Below are positions 22,289-29,939 of a stretch of 64,000 nucleotides of DNA, in pieces; the stretch's first letter is position 1, and the number at the start of each line of letters is the position of its first letter. The DNA comes from Streptomyces lanatus (GTDB lineage: Bacteria; Actinomycetota; Actinomycetes; Streptomycetales; Streptomycetaceae), in NCBI RefSeq assembly GCF_014655715.1, contig NZ_BNBM01000017.1:124001-188000 (forward strand). Reading direction: 5' to 3'. The position numbers and the translations under genes are program-made. The notes beneath the pieces are model-generated. The model made no database searches. It was not told where the DNA came from and worked only from the letters and a program-made list of their open reading frames with translations.

Positions 22289-23932
22289 ATGGCTGAGCCC
22301 CAGAAGACCGGCATCAAGAACGCGGACGAACTCATCACCCTTGCGGCCGCGTTCGGCCTGACCGTGACGGTCGAGACGACCGACCGCGAGACGCTCACCA
22401 GCTACGTGGTGCGCTTCGCGATCCCCGTCCCCGTCGCGTACGCCGGTACAGAGCTGGGCCGCACCATCGCGGGCGACACCATGACGCTGCTGTGGACCAA
22501 GGCGAAGAAGAAGGGCGCCCGGGGCTGCCTCGTGGACGCCACCGTCTGGAGCGTCGTCTCCCACCGCAAGCTGCGCACCCTGCGGGAGGCCACCGCCGCC
22601 GTCGAGACCCTGGGCCACAACTCCGCCAAGTACGCCCGTGACGCTGCGCCCCTGCCCGAGGACGTCGTCGACGCCCCGCACGCCCTCTACATCGACGGGA
22701 AGCTGCGCAAGGAGGGCATCCCCGCCGAACGCGTCCGCACCTTCGTGAAGAACCGCCGGTTCAACGGCCTGGTCACCCACCAGGACGACGACGGCGGCAT
22801 CGTGTGCGACAACCGCCGCTATGTGCCCGTGACCACTGAGCCGGCCCCGGCCGAAGAGGCGCCCGCCCCGGCCGCCGAGGAGCGCATGCACGTCCGCATC
22901 GCCAACGGCGGCAGCCCCGAGCTCCTCGACAGCCGCGACGCCCTCGATGAGATCAACCACGCGATGATGGACGGCAAGCGCGACGTCCGCGAGATGTCCG
23001 AGGGCCGGGGCAACGCCCGCATCGTCTACCGCGACCAGCGCGGCACCGTGGAGCTGCGCCGCGCCACCGCCGAGGACATCGCCGCCTACGCCCCCGCTCC
23101 CGCCCCGGCCCCGGTCGACGAGAAGGCCCGCCGTTGGGCCGAGGGGTTCGCCGCGAAGTGGTGGGCGGAGCAGCACACCGGGGAGCCCACCGACGCCGCC
23201 CTGGCCGCCGTGTTCGCCCACACGGTGAAGCCTCCGAAGCGTGAGGCGTACCCGCTCATCCGAGAGGCCATCACTGCACTCACGCCCCCGGCCGCCGCCG
23301 CACCCCTGTTCGCCGCTCTCGCCGCCCGTGAGGCCGCCGACGAGGCCGCCGACCTGGCGCCGTCCAGCCTTCACCGGCTCATCAACCACATGGAGACCAT
23401 GCCGCTCGCCGCGCCCCCCGCGCTCCACGAGAGGCTGCGCGCGGCCCGGGACACCGCCGAGGGCGCGTGGGAGTCCCTGCGGGTGGCTCACAGCCTGCCC
23501 GCCAAGAACGCCGCCCGCAGTGCCGCAAAGGACGCCATCGTGCGGGCGCGCGCCGCCATCCTGGCCGTCCAGCCGCACGCCAGCCGAATGCACGGCACCG
23601 ACATGCCCCACACCGCCGACAGCATCCGCGCCGCCGTGCTCGCCTACATGTACGTCGGGGCCACCCCTGACGAGACCGACGCCATCGAGAGCGGCACCGC
23701 CGAAGTACGCGTCGACTGCCGCCCCGACACGGGGACCGGATGGATGGTCACCGCCCGCGTCACCGCCGGAATCCGGGACGTCGGCTGGTTCCTCCCCGCG
23801 CACCCGCCCATCGTCGTCAAGTTCCGCAGGGTCGACGGCCGCCAGAGCCCCGCTGACAACGCGCGCAAGGTGATCGGCTCCATGCTCCGCGTGGACGTGC
23901 CCGTCAAGTACAAGGACGCCGCCCGCCACTGA
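22289..23932 (+). CDS. Large unknown element protein, possible multi-domain
   Basis: A 547-residue protein not assigned to a family. The N-terminal 180 residues look like one compact domain (LTVTVETTDRETLTSYVVRF; ATVWSVVSHRKLRTLREATAA). A Pro/Ala/Glu linker, a short domain (MHVRIANGGSPELLDSRDAL) and a second APAPAPAP linker follow. Then comes a basic and helical part (EKARRWAEGFAAKWWAEQHTG) and a final beta-rich part with WMVTARVTAGIRDVGWFLPA. No nuclease or ATPase motif is seen. As the first plus-strand gene after leader U7 it may be an early protein of the element. Confidence 0.75.
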   Translation: MAEPQKTGIKNADELITLAAAFGLTVTVETTDRETLTSYVVRFAIPVPVAYAGTELGRTIAGDTMTLLWTKAKKKGARGCLVDATVWSVVSHRKLRTLREATAAVETLGHNSAKYARDAAPLPEDVVDAPHALYIDGKLRKEGIPAERVRTFVKNRRFNGLVTHQDDDGGIVCDNRRYVPVTTEPAPAEEAPAPAAEERMHVRIANGGSPELLDSRDALDEINHAMMDGKRDVREMSEGRGNARIVYRDQRGTVELRRATAEDIAAYAPAPAPAPVDEKARRWAEGFAAKWWAEQHTGEPTDAALAAVFAHTVKPPKREAYPLIREAITALTPPAAAAPLFAALAAREAADEAADLAPSSLHRLINHMETMPLAAPPALHERLRAARDTAEGAWESLRVAHSLPAKNAARSAAKDAIVRARAAILAVQPHASRMHGTDMPHTADSIRAAVLAYMYVGATPDETDAIESGTAEVRVDCRPDTGTGWMVTARVTAGIRDVGWFLPAHPPIVVKFRRVDGRQSPADNARKVIGSMLRVDVPVKYKDAARH

Positions 23933-23940
23933 CCCCGTCC

Positions 23941-23974
23941 GGCGCCGCCCGGCCGGATCGGGTCGGGCGGCGCC
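23941..23974 (+). terminator. Intrinsic terminator
   Basis: An 11-bp perfect stem (GGCGCCGCCCG / CGGGCGGCGCC) with a 12-base loop starts eight bases after the stop of the 547-residue gene. Confidence 0.75.
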
Positions 23975-24089
23975 CTCGAGGCCCCATACGCGCCCGCGCG
24001 CGTGTGGACGGTCCAGAAAGTCCAGAAACCCGCGTCACCAGCCCTGTTCCCCCCAGGGCGACGCAAGCCGCGTCCGCGCGGCCCACTGC

Positions 24090-24107
24090 CCGGCGAGAGC
24101 ACGCCGG
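24090..24107 (+). promoter_or_regulatory. AGAGCA hairpin leader U8
   Basis: CCGGCG-AGAGCA-CGCCGG is a perfect 6-bp stem. The block ACCAACCACGAAGCGAGGAG follows before ATG 24135. No promoter box is seen in the gene-free 23975-24089 stretch. Confidence 0.75.
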
Positions 24108-24134
24108 AACCAACCACGAAGCGAGGAGCACCCG

Positions 24135-24980
24135 ATGTTGACTGCCACCGTGCGCGCCGAAGAGATGGCACGCCTGGTCATCGCCGCCGCCCAGCAGGAC
24201 AACGACTGTGTCGTGACCAGCGGCCTGGTGGACGCCGTGATGAAGCTGCACGCCGACACGGAGCAGGGGATGGCGAACAAGGCGTCCGTGCGCCGGCTCA
24301 TCCGGCAGCAGGCGGCACCGGCCGGTGTCCGCGTCGTCCTCACCGACGATGAGCGGTACTGGGCCATCCGCGAGCAGCTCCACCACATGACCGGCGATGA
24401 GGTGCACGCGCTCCGCGACAGCATCGCCGACGGTGGCGACGTGGACCCGCGCGCCAACGACCGCGTGCTGATCGACGCCATCTCCGTGCGCCTGTCGAAC
24501 CGGCTCTCCCCGCGCCGCCTGGACGGTGTCGAGCCGGTCTCCATCCGTCTGTGGGACGAGCCGGAGCCGGACGGGGTGGGGTCCATCCCGGAGTACGCGC
24601 AGCACCCGGGGGTGGTCGAGGCCCTGGAGATCCTGCGGGCGGCCGAGGTGCCGGTGGCCACGTTCCCCGGCCGCAAGATGCTGTATCGGGAGTGGCACAG
24701 CCCGCAGGGGCCGCAGGGCGCGTTCATCTGGCCCGGGTTGGGCCAGACGCTGGAAGTCTCCTGGTTCATCGACGGCGCGCACGACGAGCGGAGCATGCGG
24801 TCCCGCGACACCCGCACGGTGCGGGACACCCGGAACTCGGCTCTCGACGACATCGCCGGGGCGTTCCGCGGGGCGGGCTGGACGGTGTGGCGGGTGGAGA
24901 GCAGCAACACGGCGACGCGGCGCGGTCTCCGCGTGGACGTGACGCCCCCCGCGGCCGCGGAGCCCCCGGCCGGTTCCTGA
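24135..24980 (+). CDS. Unknown element protein
   Basis: A 281-residue protein. Helical N-terminus (ATVRAEEMARLVIAAAQQDN), a central DDERYWAIREQLHHMTGDEVH, and a C-terminal part with IWPGLGQTLEVSWFIDGAHD followed by an Arg-rich helix and GAGWTVWRVESSNTATRRGL. No family recognised and no membrane segment. Start ATG 24135 is set by the conserved U8 leader. Confidence 0.72.
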   Translation: MLTATVRAEEMARLVIAAAQQDNDCVVTSGLVDAVMKLHADTEQGMANKASVRRLIRQQAAPAGVRVVLTDDERYWAIREQLHHMTGDEVHALRDSIADGGDVDPRANDRVLIDAISVRLSNRLSPRRLDGVEPVSIRLWDEPEPDGVGSIPEYAQHPGVVEALEILRAAEVPVATFPGRKMLYREWHSPQGPQGAFIWPGLGQTLEVSWFIDGAHDERSMRSRDTRTVRDTRNSALDDIAGAFRGAGWTVWRVESSNTATRRGLRVDVTPPAAAEPPAGS

Positions 24981-25121
24981 CGTCGCCCGGTTCCGTCTGG
25001 TCCGTCGGGTCAGGCGGAACCCCCGCAAGCCCCCAGCCCCGCTCTCCCCCCTGCCGTTGCCGTCCTGGTCGCCGAGTGCGTCCAGGCGCTGCGGTGCGCT
25101 CCCAGGAAGGCTCAGCCCGTC

Positions 25122-25481
25122 ATGCTTCCCCCCTGGCTTCGCTCTCGGCTCCCCGGTGAGTCGCCCACCCGTTCGTTCGTCGCGTTCACCGATGCGGTCG
25201 CTCAACGGCTGGAGCTGCCGCCCGCGTCCCCGGCCGAGGTGTACGAGCGCCGCTACGGCACAGACCGCGTCTGGATGGTCTGGCGCTTCAAGAACGGCGG
25301 CGCGTCCCTGTTCCTCGAGCGGCCGTACGCGGAGTTCCGGGAGGGCGTGACCGTGAACGTCCAGTGGCACCAGTCGCCGGACCCGGAGGTGGTGGCCGCG
25401 ATGGTCCGGGCGTACGTGCGCCGAGGACGTCGTGAGCAGCGCCGCCCGTGCTGGCTGGTCCGGCTGCTGCGCTGGCGCTGA
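25122..25481 (+). CDS. Small unknown basic protein
   Basis: A 119-residue protein (SFVAFTDAVAQRLELPPASP, YERRYGTDRVWMVWRFKNGG) with a very basic C-terminus (RRGRREQRRPCWLVRLLRWR). Its end lies 61 bases before the PP-loop gene at 25543. Function unknown. Confidence 0.65.
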   Translation: MLPPWLRSRLPGESPTRSFVAFTDAVAQRLELPPASPAEVYERRYGTDRVWMVWRFKNGGASLFLERPYAEFREGVTVNVQWHQSPDPEVVAAMVRAYVRRGRREQRRPCWLVRLLRWR

Positions 25482-25542
25482 GCCGGCCGCCGTATTCCGC
25501 GCAGCTCCCCGCCCGTGGTCCACCCCTGCCGAAGGATCCCCC

Positions 25543-27054
25543 GTGTCTGTCCCTGCCCTGTTCGACCTGCCCGACGTCCCGTTGAGCACCGCGGCGGTGC
25601 CTGCCACGTTCCGCCCGTCCGGCATCACGGTTCTCTCGTACGGGCTGGGCGCGGACAGTACGGCGATCCTGTTGCAGTTCCTCGCCGCCCCGGAGCGGTA
25701 CGGACTGCGGCCGGACCTGTCCGATCTGGTGGTCGTACACGCGGTGACGGGGGATGAGTGGCCCGACTCCCTCGAGTTCGTCGAGCGCCTGGTGCTCCCG
25801 TTGCTTCGGGCCGCCCGGGTGCGCCTGGTTCAGATCGCCCGGGGCGGGCCGGAGGACGCCGACGGGGTCGTGATCCTGGACGACTCCCGGCAGCCGTGCC
25901 GGATCTTCGCTCAGGGCCCGTGGAGGCTGTCCGACGAGTTGCGCGCGGCGGGGACGGTCCCCCAGATGGCGCGGGGCAAGCGGACGTGCTCGATCAAGTT
26001 CAAAGGCTGGTGCCTGGATGCGTGGGCGGCCGCCGAGTTCGGCACGTCGTCGTTCCGGCGGGTCATCGGCTACCACGCGGGGGAGATGGACCGGGCCGAG
26101 AAGGACTCCGGTATCCAGCGCGAGGCGAACGCGGGCGCGGGGCGCACCATCTGCGAGCCGTACTATCCACTGATCCACGCACGGATGGGGCGGGCCGCCG
26201 TGGAGGCGTACGTCCTCGAGCGGCTCGGCGAGAAGATCCGTAAGTCCTACTGCGCACAGTGCCCCTTCAGTGGGGTCTGTGCGTCCCGTGGGGCGCATGA
26301 GGAGCGGCTGAGGCTGCATCCGCACGTCGCGGCGGACGTGCTGCGCATGGAGTACGTGTCGCAGGCCCTGAACGAGCGCCAGGCGCTGTACGGGGAGAAG
26401 TCGCTTGGAGGCCGGCTCACGCAGGACGGCCGGAACGCGGCGGTACTCGATGCGTTCGCCCTGTCCCTCACGCAGGCCCCGCACGCGGTGTACGAGATAC
26501 GCCGGATCTACTTCGCCGCCCGTACGGACGACTGCCGGAAGTGGCACGGCAAGAGCTGCCGGGCGCCTCGCTGGTGGTGTCGTCAGCCCCGTACGGAGCT
26601 CTGCGCCCAGGCGCACCCGGTGGGCCGGTTCGAGCCGTGGTGCTCCGGTCATGACGAGTGCCGGGGTGAGGCGAAGAAGGGCCAGGCGTGGCGGTCGGTG
26701 CGCACCGTGTACGAGGGGACCCGGGCCGAGGCCGAGGCGTACGTGTGGGCGATGGCCGCCAAGCACGGCATGCGCCTGGAGGCGGGCGAGCACTCCGGGA
26801 TCGAACGGGCCCACTACATGACCGAGGGCGACAGCTACCCCACGGCGTCCGCGTACCTGGTGGCCGCGCCGGCGGGGGTGCACGACAAGCAGCGCCCGAC
26901 GTTCGAGGAGCGGTTCACGCAACTGACGGGCCGGGTCGGCACGGTGGGCACGCCCGTGCGGGAGCTGCCGGAGCAGAAGCCGCGACGGCTCACGGGCGGG
27001 GCGCCGCGCATCCTGCGGGCGAAGACCATCGGGGGCGTGATGCTGATCGCCTGA
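25543..27054 (+). CDS. PP-loop (PAPS reductase/QueC-like) enzyme
   Basis: A 503-residue protein of the adenine-nucleotide alpha-hydrolase superfamily, whose members activate a substrate by adenylation. The pyrophosphate loop is ITVLSYGLGADSTAI (about 28-42), a variant of SGGxDS, followed by LVVVHAVTGDEW. A Cys motif KRTCSIKFKGWC and a CxxCxxxxxC motif (YCAQCPFSGVC) could hold zinc, as in QueC, or an iron-sulfur cluster. The C-terminal third has more Cys residues. GTG 25543 has GAAGGA upstream. It shares an N-terminal ALFDLPD motif with the 28701 gene. Substrate unknown; base or nucleotide modification is inferred from the neighbouring DpdA-like gene. Confidence 0.8.
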   Translation: MSVPALFDLPDVPLSTAAVPATFRPSGITVLSYGLGADSTAILLQFLAAPERYGLRPDLSDLVVVHAVTGDEWPDSLEFVERLVLPLLRAARVRLVQIARGGPEDADGVVILDDSRQPCRIFAQGPWRLSDELRAAGTVPQMARGKRTCSIKFKGWCLDAWAAAEFGTSSFRRVIGYHAGEMDRAEKDSGIQREANAGAGRTICEPYYPLIHARMGRAAVEAYVLERLGEKIRKSYCAQCPFSGVCASRGAHEERLRLHPHVAADVLRMEYVSQALNERQALYGEKSLGGRLTQDGRNAAVLDAFALSLTQAPHAVYEIRRIYFAARTDDCRKWHGKSCRAPRWWCRQPRTELCAQAHPVGRFEPWCSGHDECRGEAKKGQAWRSVRTVYEGTRAEAEAYVWAMAAKHGMRLEAGEHSGIERAHYMTEGDSYPTASAYLVAAPAGVHDKQRPTFEERFTQLTGRVGTVGTPVRELPEQKPRRLTGGAPRILRAKTIGGVMLIA

Positions 27055-27121
27055 CGAATGGCAAGCCGGAGGAAATTCCAGGGTCGAAACCTCTGTGTTT
27101 CCCTGGGGAATCCCCACCCAA

Positions 27122-27145
27122 GATTACCCTGGGTGTACTATTCTT
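27122..27145 (+). promoter_or_regulatory. Promoter-like box, copy P5
   Basis: GATTACCCTGGGTGTACTATTC, with TACTAT at 27136-27141. Transcription about eight bases later would begin at hairpin U9. Confidence 0.7.
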
Positions 27146-27149
27146 CGTG

Positions 27150-27172
27150 TTGGCGGGAGAGCAACCCGCCGA
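27150..27172 (+). promoter_or_regulatory. AGAGCAA hairpin leader U9
   Basis: TTGGCGGG-AGAGCAA-CCCGCCGA is an 8-bp stem with one wobble. AAACCACGAAGGAGGAACAC follows before ATG 27196. Confidence 0.8.
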
Positions 27173-27195
27173 AACCACGAAGGAGGAACACCCCT

Positions 27196-27633
27196 ATGAC
27201 CCTTGCCCTGGCAGTGAAGCCCTGGTGGGAGTTGGCCGAGCAGTACGGCCAGCCGCGCACGGTCATGCACCACGCCGCCCAGTCGTTCCCCGTCCCCCGT
27301 GAGCAGCACGAGGCGTACGCCTTCAACATCGCGGCGGGCAAGGTCCTGCGCGAGTCCGGCGTGCGCGCCGCGAACGGCAAGACCTGGGCCCTGACCATCC
27401 GACTCGTCGAGTACATCGAGCCCGTCACCCTGCGGACCCGGTACGCCCTCGACTTCTGGACGGTCACCCCGGGCGGCAAGTGGTACGTCGCCGACCACGA
27501 CACCCGCGCGGTGATCGAGGGCGTCTACGAGTACGCCGTGCACATCGAGGCCGATCGGCCGTCCGTCCCCGTCGACGCCGAGCGCGTCGGTCGCGGCCCG
27601 GTCGCCTACTACGACGTCACCGACGTCGCCTGA
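27196..27633 (+). CDS. Unknown element protein
   Basis: A 145-residue protein with alternating helix and strand (HHAAQSFPVPREQHEAYAFN, WALTIRLVEYIEPVTLRTRY, LDFWTVTPGGKWYVADHDTR). It probably forms one alpha/beta domain, but no family is recognised. Start fixed by box P5 and leader U9. Confidence 0.75.
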   Translation: MTLALAVKPWWELAEQYGQPRTVMHHAAQSFPVPREQHEAYAFNIAAGKVLRESGVRAANGKTWALTIRLVEYIEPVTLRTRYALDFWTVTPGGKWYVADHDTRAVIEGVYEYAVHIEADRPSVPVDAERVGRGPVAYYDVTDVA

Positions 27634-27651
27634 CCGGTCCGGTCCTCTCTC

Positions 27652-27684
27652 GCCGGGGCGCGACCGTACGTGCCGCGCCCCGGC
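27652..27684 (+). terminator. GC hairpin, possible terminator
   Basis: GCCGGGGCGCG / CGCGCCCCGGC is a perfect 11-bp stem starting 19 bases after the stop at 27633. The following gene starts 44 bases later without a promoter box, so it may attenuate rather than stop transcription. Confidence 0.6.
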
Positions 27685-27727
27685 ACCCTCCCTCAGCTCG
27701 CCAGACTTCACCGAGGAGAACTCCGTC

Positions 27728-28612
27728 ATGACCCGTGCCGCTTGGGACGCCACCCCGACCGACTACCAGGCCCGCCTCCTGCTCGCCGCCCTCGACGACT
27801 CCCAGCACCGCATCCCGTCCGACGCGAAGACCCGGACGCTCGAGATCATGGCGGGCAACCGCGAGTGGATCCGGGCGCACCGGCTGACGTCGACCCTGGC
27901 CGCCGTCGAGTCGGGCGCGAAGGACTACGTGCTCACCCACCACGGCGTGAACGCGGCCAACCGCGTGCGCATCGCGGAACTCGCCAAGCAGTACCCGTTC
28001 GGCTCCGGGGCCGTGTACATGCCCGAGGGAGCCACGAAGCGGGACGTCGTCGTCGTGAACTCCGGTCCGGAGAAGGACGGCACCGTCGAGGTCCTCAGCG
28101 CCAAGCAGGGCGGCCAGCCCGTCCGCGTCCCGCTCGGTGCGCTGCAGCCGCTGCCCGAGCCGACCCCGGAGCCCGAGGGCGAGTGGACCGAGTGGTGGAC
28201 CGTCATGGATCGCACCGGCCAGGAAGTCGCCCGCGTCAAGGGTGGGGAGCTGCGCTCGCTGGCAATGAAGGCCGTCGAGCGCGACCCGGTAGCCGGTCCC
28301 GTGTCCCGCCGGGAGGGAGGCGTGGGCCTGCGCCGCCTGCGCTCCTCCGAACTGTCCATCCCCGTCGGGGAGCTGCGCGGCCTGCCTCGGGTTGCTCCGG
28401 CCCCCAGGCCTGTTGAGATCCGCCGGTCGAATGGCCGCACCGCCACGGTCATGGCCGGGTTCACGCGGAAGTCGATCCCGACGCGTCTGCGGGAGGCCAA
28501 CGCCCCGGGCCGCTCGGTCTACAGCGAGGCCGCGGGAGCGAACCGGTGGCGCTTGCCGGGTGGCGAGGAGATCACCCACGGCGAGGCCGCGAAGCGGTTC
28601 CTCGGCGACTGA
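27728..28612 (+). CDS. Unknown element protein
   Basis: A 294-residue protein. The N-terminal part is helical (DYQARLLLAALDDSQHRIPS, TLEIMAGNREWIRAHRLTST), the middle has a Pro/Glu linker (LPEPTPEPEGEWTEWWTV), and the C-terminus is basic. The last part (SVYSEAAGANRWRLPGGEEI, THGEAAKRFL) looks like a small separate domain. No catalytic motif recognised. ATG 27728 has GAGGAG upstream. It lies between the two PP-loop genes. Confidence 0.7.
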   Translation: MTRAAWDATPTDYQARLLLAALDDSQHRIPSDAKTRTLEIMAGNREWIRAHRLTSTLAAVESGAKDYVLTHHGVNAANRVRIAELAKQYPFGSGAVYMPEGATKRDVVVVNSGPEKDGTVEVLSAKQGGQPVRVPLGALQPLPEPTPEPEGEWTEWWTVMDRTGQEVARVKGGELRSLAMKAVERDPVAGPVSRREGGVGLRRLRSSELSIPVGELRGLPRVAPAPRPVEIRRSNGRTATVMAGFTRKSIPTRLREANAPGRSVYSEAAGANRWRLPGGEEITHGEAAKRFLGD

Positions 28613-28700
28613 CCGCCCCTCCGGCCGGGGTGCGGCCCCACGCTGCGCCCCGGCCCCCGCCGCCCATCTCCGCCCGCGCCACGCCATCGAGGACCCCGCC

Positions 28701-29795
28701 ATGCAGACCGCGACCCTGTTCGACCTCCCCGACATCCAGACTCTCCAGGAAGCCCCCACGGCCGCCGCGCCGGCGAAGCCCAAGCCGAAGCGGAAGGCGC
28801 GCACCGTGCACGCGTCCGTACCGCTCGCCCCGTGGACGACCGTGCCGGACGAGCTGATCCGGGACGCGGACTGGGTGGTCATATCCAGCTCGGGCGGCAA
28901 GGACTCGCAGGCGATGCTCTCGTACGTCGTCCGCCGCGCGAAGGCCCTGGGGATGCTGCACAAGCTGGTCGTCGTCCACGCGGACCTGGGCCGGGCGGAG
29001 TGGGAAGGCACCCGCGAGCTCGCCGAGCTCCAGGCGCGCCTTGCGGGGGTCCGCCGGTTCGAGGTGGTGACGTCCGGCGTCGACTTCCTCGACCGGGTCG
29101 AGATCCGTCACGGCAAGCTCAAGGCCAAGGCGGAGGCGGAGGCCCTCGAGCGCGGAGAGGACCCGGCGGAGGCCAAGGTCGCGCCGGCCTGGCCGTCGAG
29201 TGCAGCACGCTGGTGCACGAGCGGGGAGAAGCGGGGGCCGATCCGGACCCTCTACACGCGGCTCACGGACGAGCTCGCGCACCTGGGCCGTCCCGTGCGG
29301 ATCCTGGCGTGCATCGGGCAGCGCGCGGCCGAGAGCGACCAGCGGGCGAAGCTCGCCGAGGTGGAGATCGACCGCGGGGCGAGCAACGGGAAGCGGCACG
29401 TGACGACGTGGCGGCCCATCCACGCGTGGAGCACCCGGAAGGTGTGGCGGGAGATCGCCCGTTCCCGCCTGCCGTACCACCCGGCTTATGACTGGGGAAA
29501 CCGGCGCCTGAGCTGTGTGTTCTGTGTCCTCGGGTGCAACAACGACCTCGTGAACGGCGCGCGGCGCGTGCCGGGGCTCGCCGCGGCGTACGCCCGGACC
29601 GAAGTCAAGGTCGGGGCCGACTTCAAGAAGGGGCTGAGCATGGCGGAGATCATCCGGCGCGCCCAGGCCCTGGAGAAGGCGGAGGGGCCCGCAGCGCGGC
29701 CGCCGGTCGGTACGGCGATGGCCGAGCACGTCGGACGGGCCGAGGCCACCAAGTACCGCAACCGTCAGGTCACGTTGTACGGCCTGGCCGCCTGA
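28701..29795 (+). CDS. PAPS reductase-like PP-loop protein
   Basis: A 364-residue protein of the phosphoadenosine phosphosulfate reductase family as found in actinophages. The classic PP-loop SSGGKDSQAML (about 63-73) is followed by LVVVHADLGRAEW, IGQRAAESDQRAK and a CxxC (LSCVFCVLGC). True PAPS reductases reduce activated sulfate. Phage relatives lack known partners and may act in nucleotide or base modification, like DndC. The N-terminal TATLFDLPDIQ matches ALFDLPDVP in the 25543 protein. A long Lys/Pro linker (residues 20-35) separates this motif from the catalytic domain. Confidence 0.85.
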   Translation: MQTATLFDLPDIQTLQEAPTAAAPAKPKPKRKARTVHASVPLAPWTTVPDELIRDADWVVISSSGGKDSQAMLSYVVRRAKALGMLHKLVVVHADLGRAEWEGTRELAELQARLAGVRRFEVVTSGVDFLDRVEIRHGKLKAKAEAEALERGEDPAEAKVAPAWPSSAARWCTSGEKRGPIRTLYTRLTDELAHLGRPVRILACIGQRAAESDQRAKLAEVEIDRGASNGKRHVTTWRPIHAWSTRKVWREIARSRLPYHPAYDWGNRRLSCVFCVLGCNNDLVNGARRVPGLAAAYARTEVKVGADFKKGLSMAEIIRRAQALEKAEGPAARPPVGTAMAEHVGRAEATKYRNRQVTLYGLAA

Positions 29796-29810
29796 GCCGG
29801 CCCGCTCCGG

Positions 29811-29838
29811 CGGGGGCCGTCCTGGTGGGCGGCCCCCG
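29811..29838 (+). terminator. Intrinsic terminator before the dpdA-like unit
   Basis: CGGGGGCCG / CGGCCCCCG is a 9-bp perfect stem with a 10-base loop, followed by a pyrimidine-rich stretch. It separates the PP-loop gene from box P6. Confidence 0.75.
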
Positions 29839-29867
29839 ACTTCTTCCGCGGATCTCTAGCCCCTCCG

Positions 29868-29888
29868 ATTTCCCTTGGTGTACTATTA
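29868..29888 (+). promoter_or_regulatory. Promoter-like box, copy P6
   Basis: GATTTCCCTTGGTGTACTATT, with TACTAT at 29881-29886. Hairpin U10 begins eight bases after it. Confidence 0.75.
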
Positions 29889-29893
29889 CTGGT

Positions 29894-29916
29894 GTTGGTG
29901 GAGAGCAACCACCGAC
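29894..29916 (+). promoter_or_regulatory. AGAGCAA hairpin leader U10 (dpdA-like gene)
   Basis: GTTGGTGG-AGAGCAA-CCACCGAC is an 8-bp stem with one wobble. ACCAACGAAGCGAGGAACAC follows before ATG 29940. It pairs T-A where U9 and U4 pair C-G, so the stem covaries. Confidence 0.85.
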
Positions 29917-29939
29917 GAACCAACGAAGCGAGGAACACC

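Noticed and set aside
22232..25628. Long minus-strand open frames opposite the plus-strand genes
   Set aside because: They are shadows. The plus-strand genes have conserved leaders, ribosome sites and recognisable domains.
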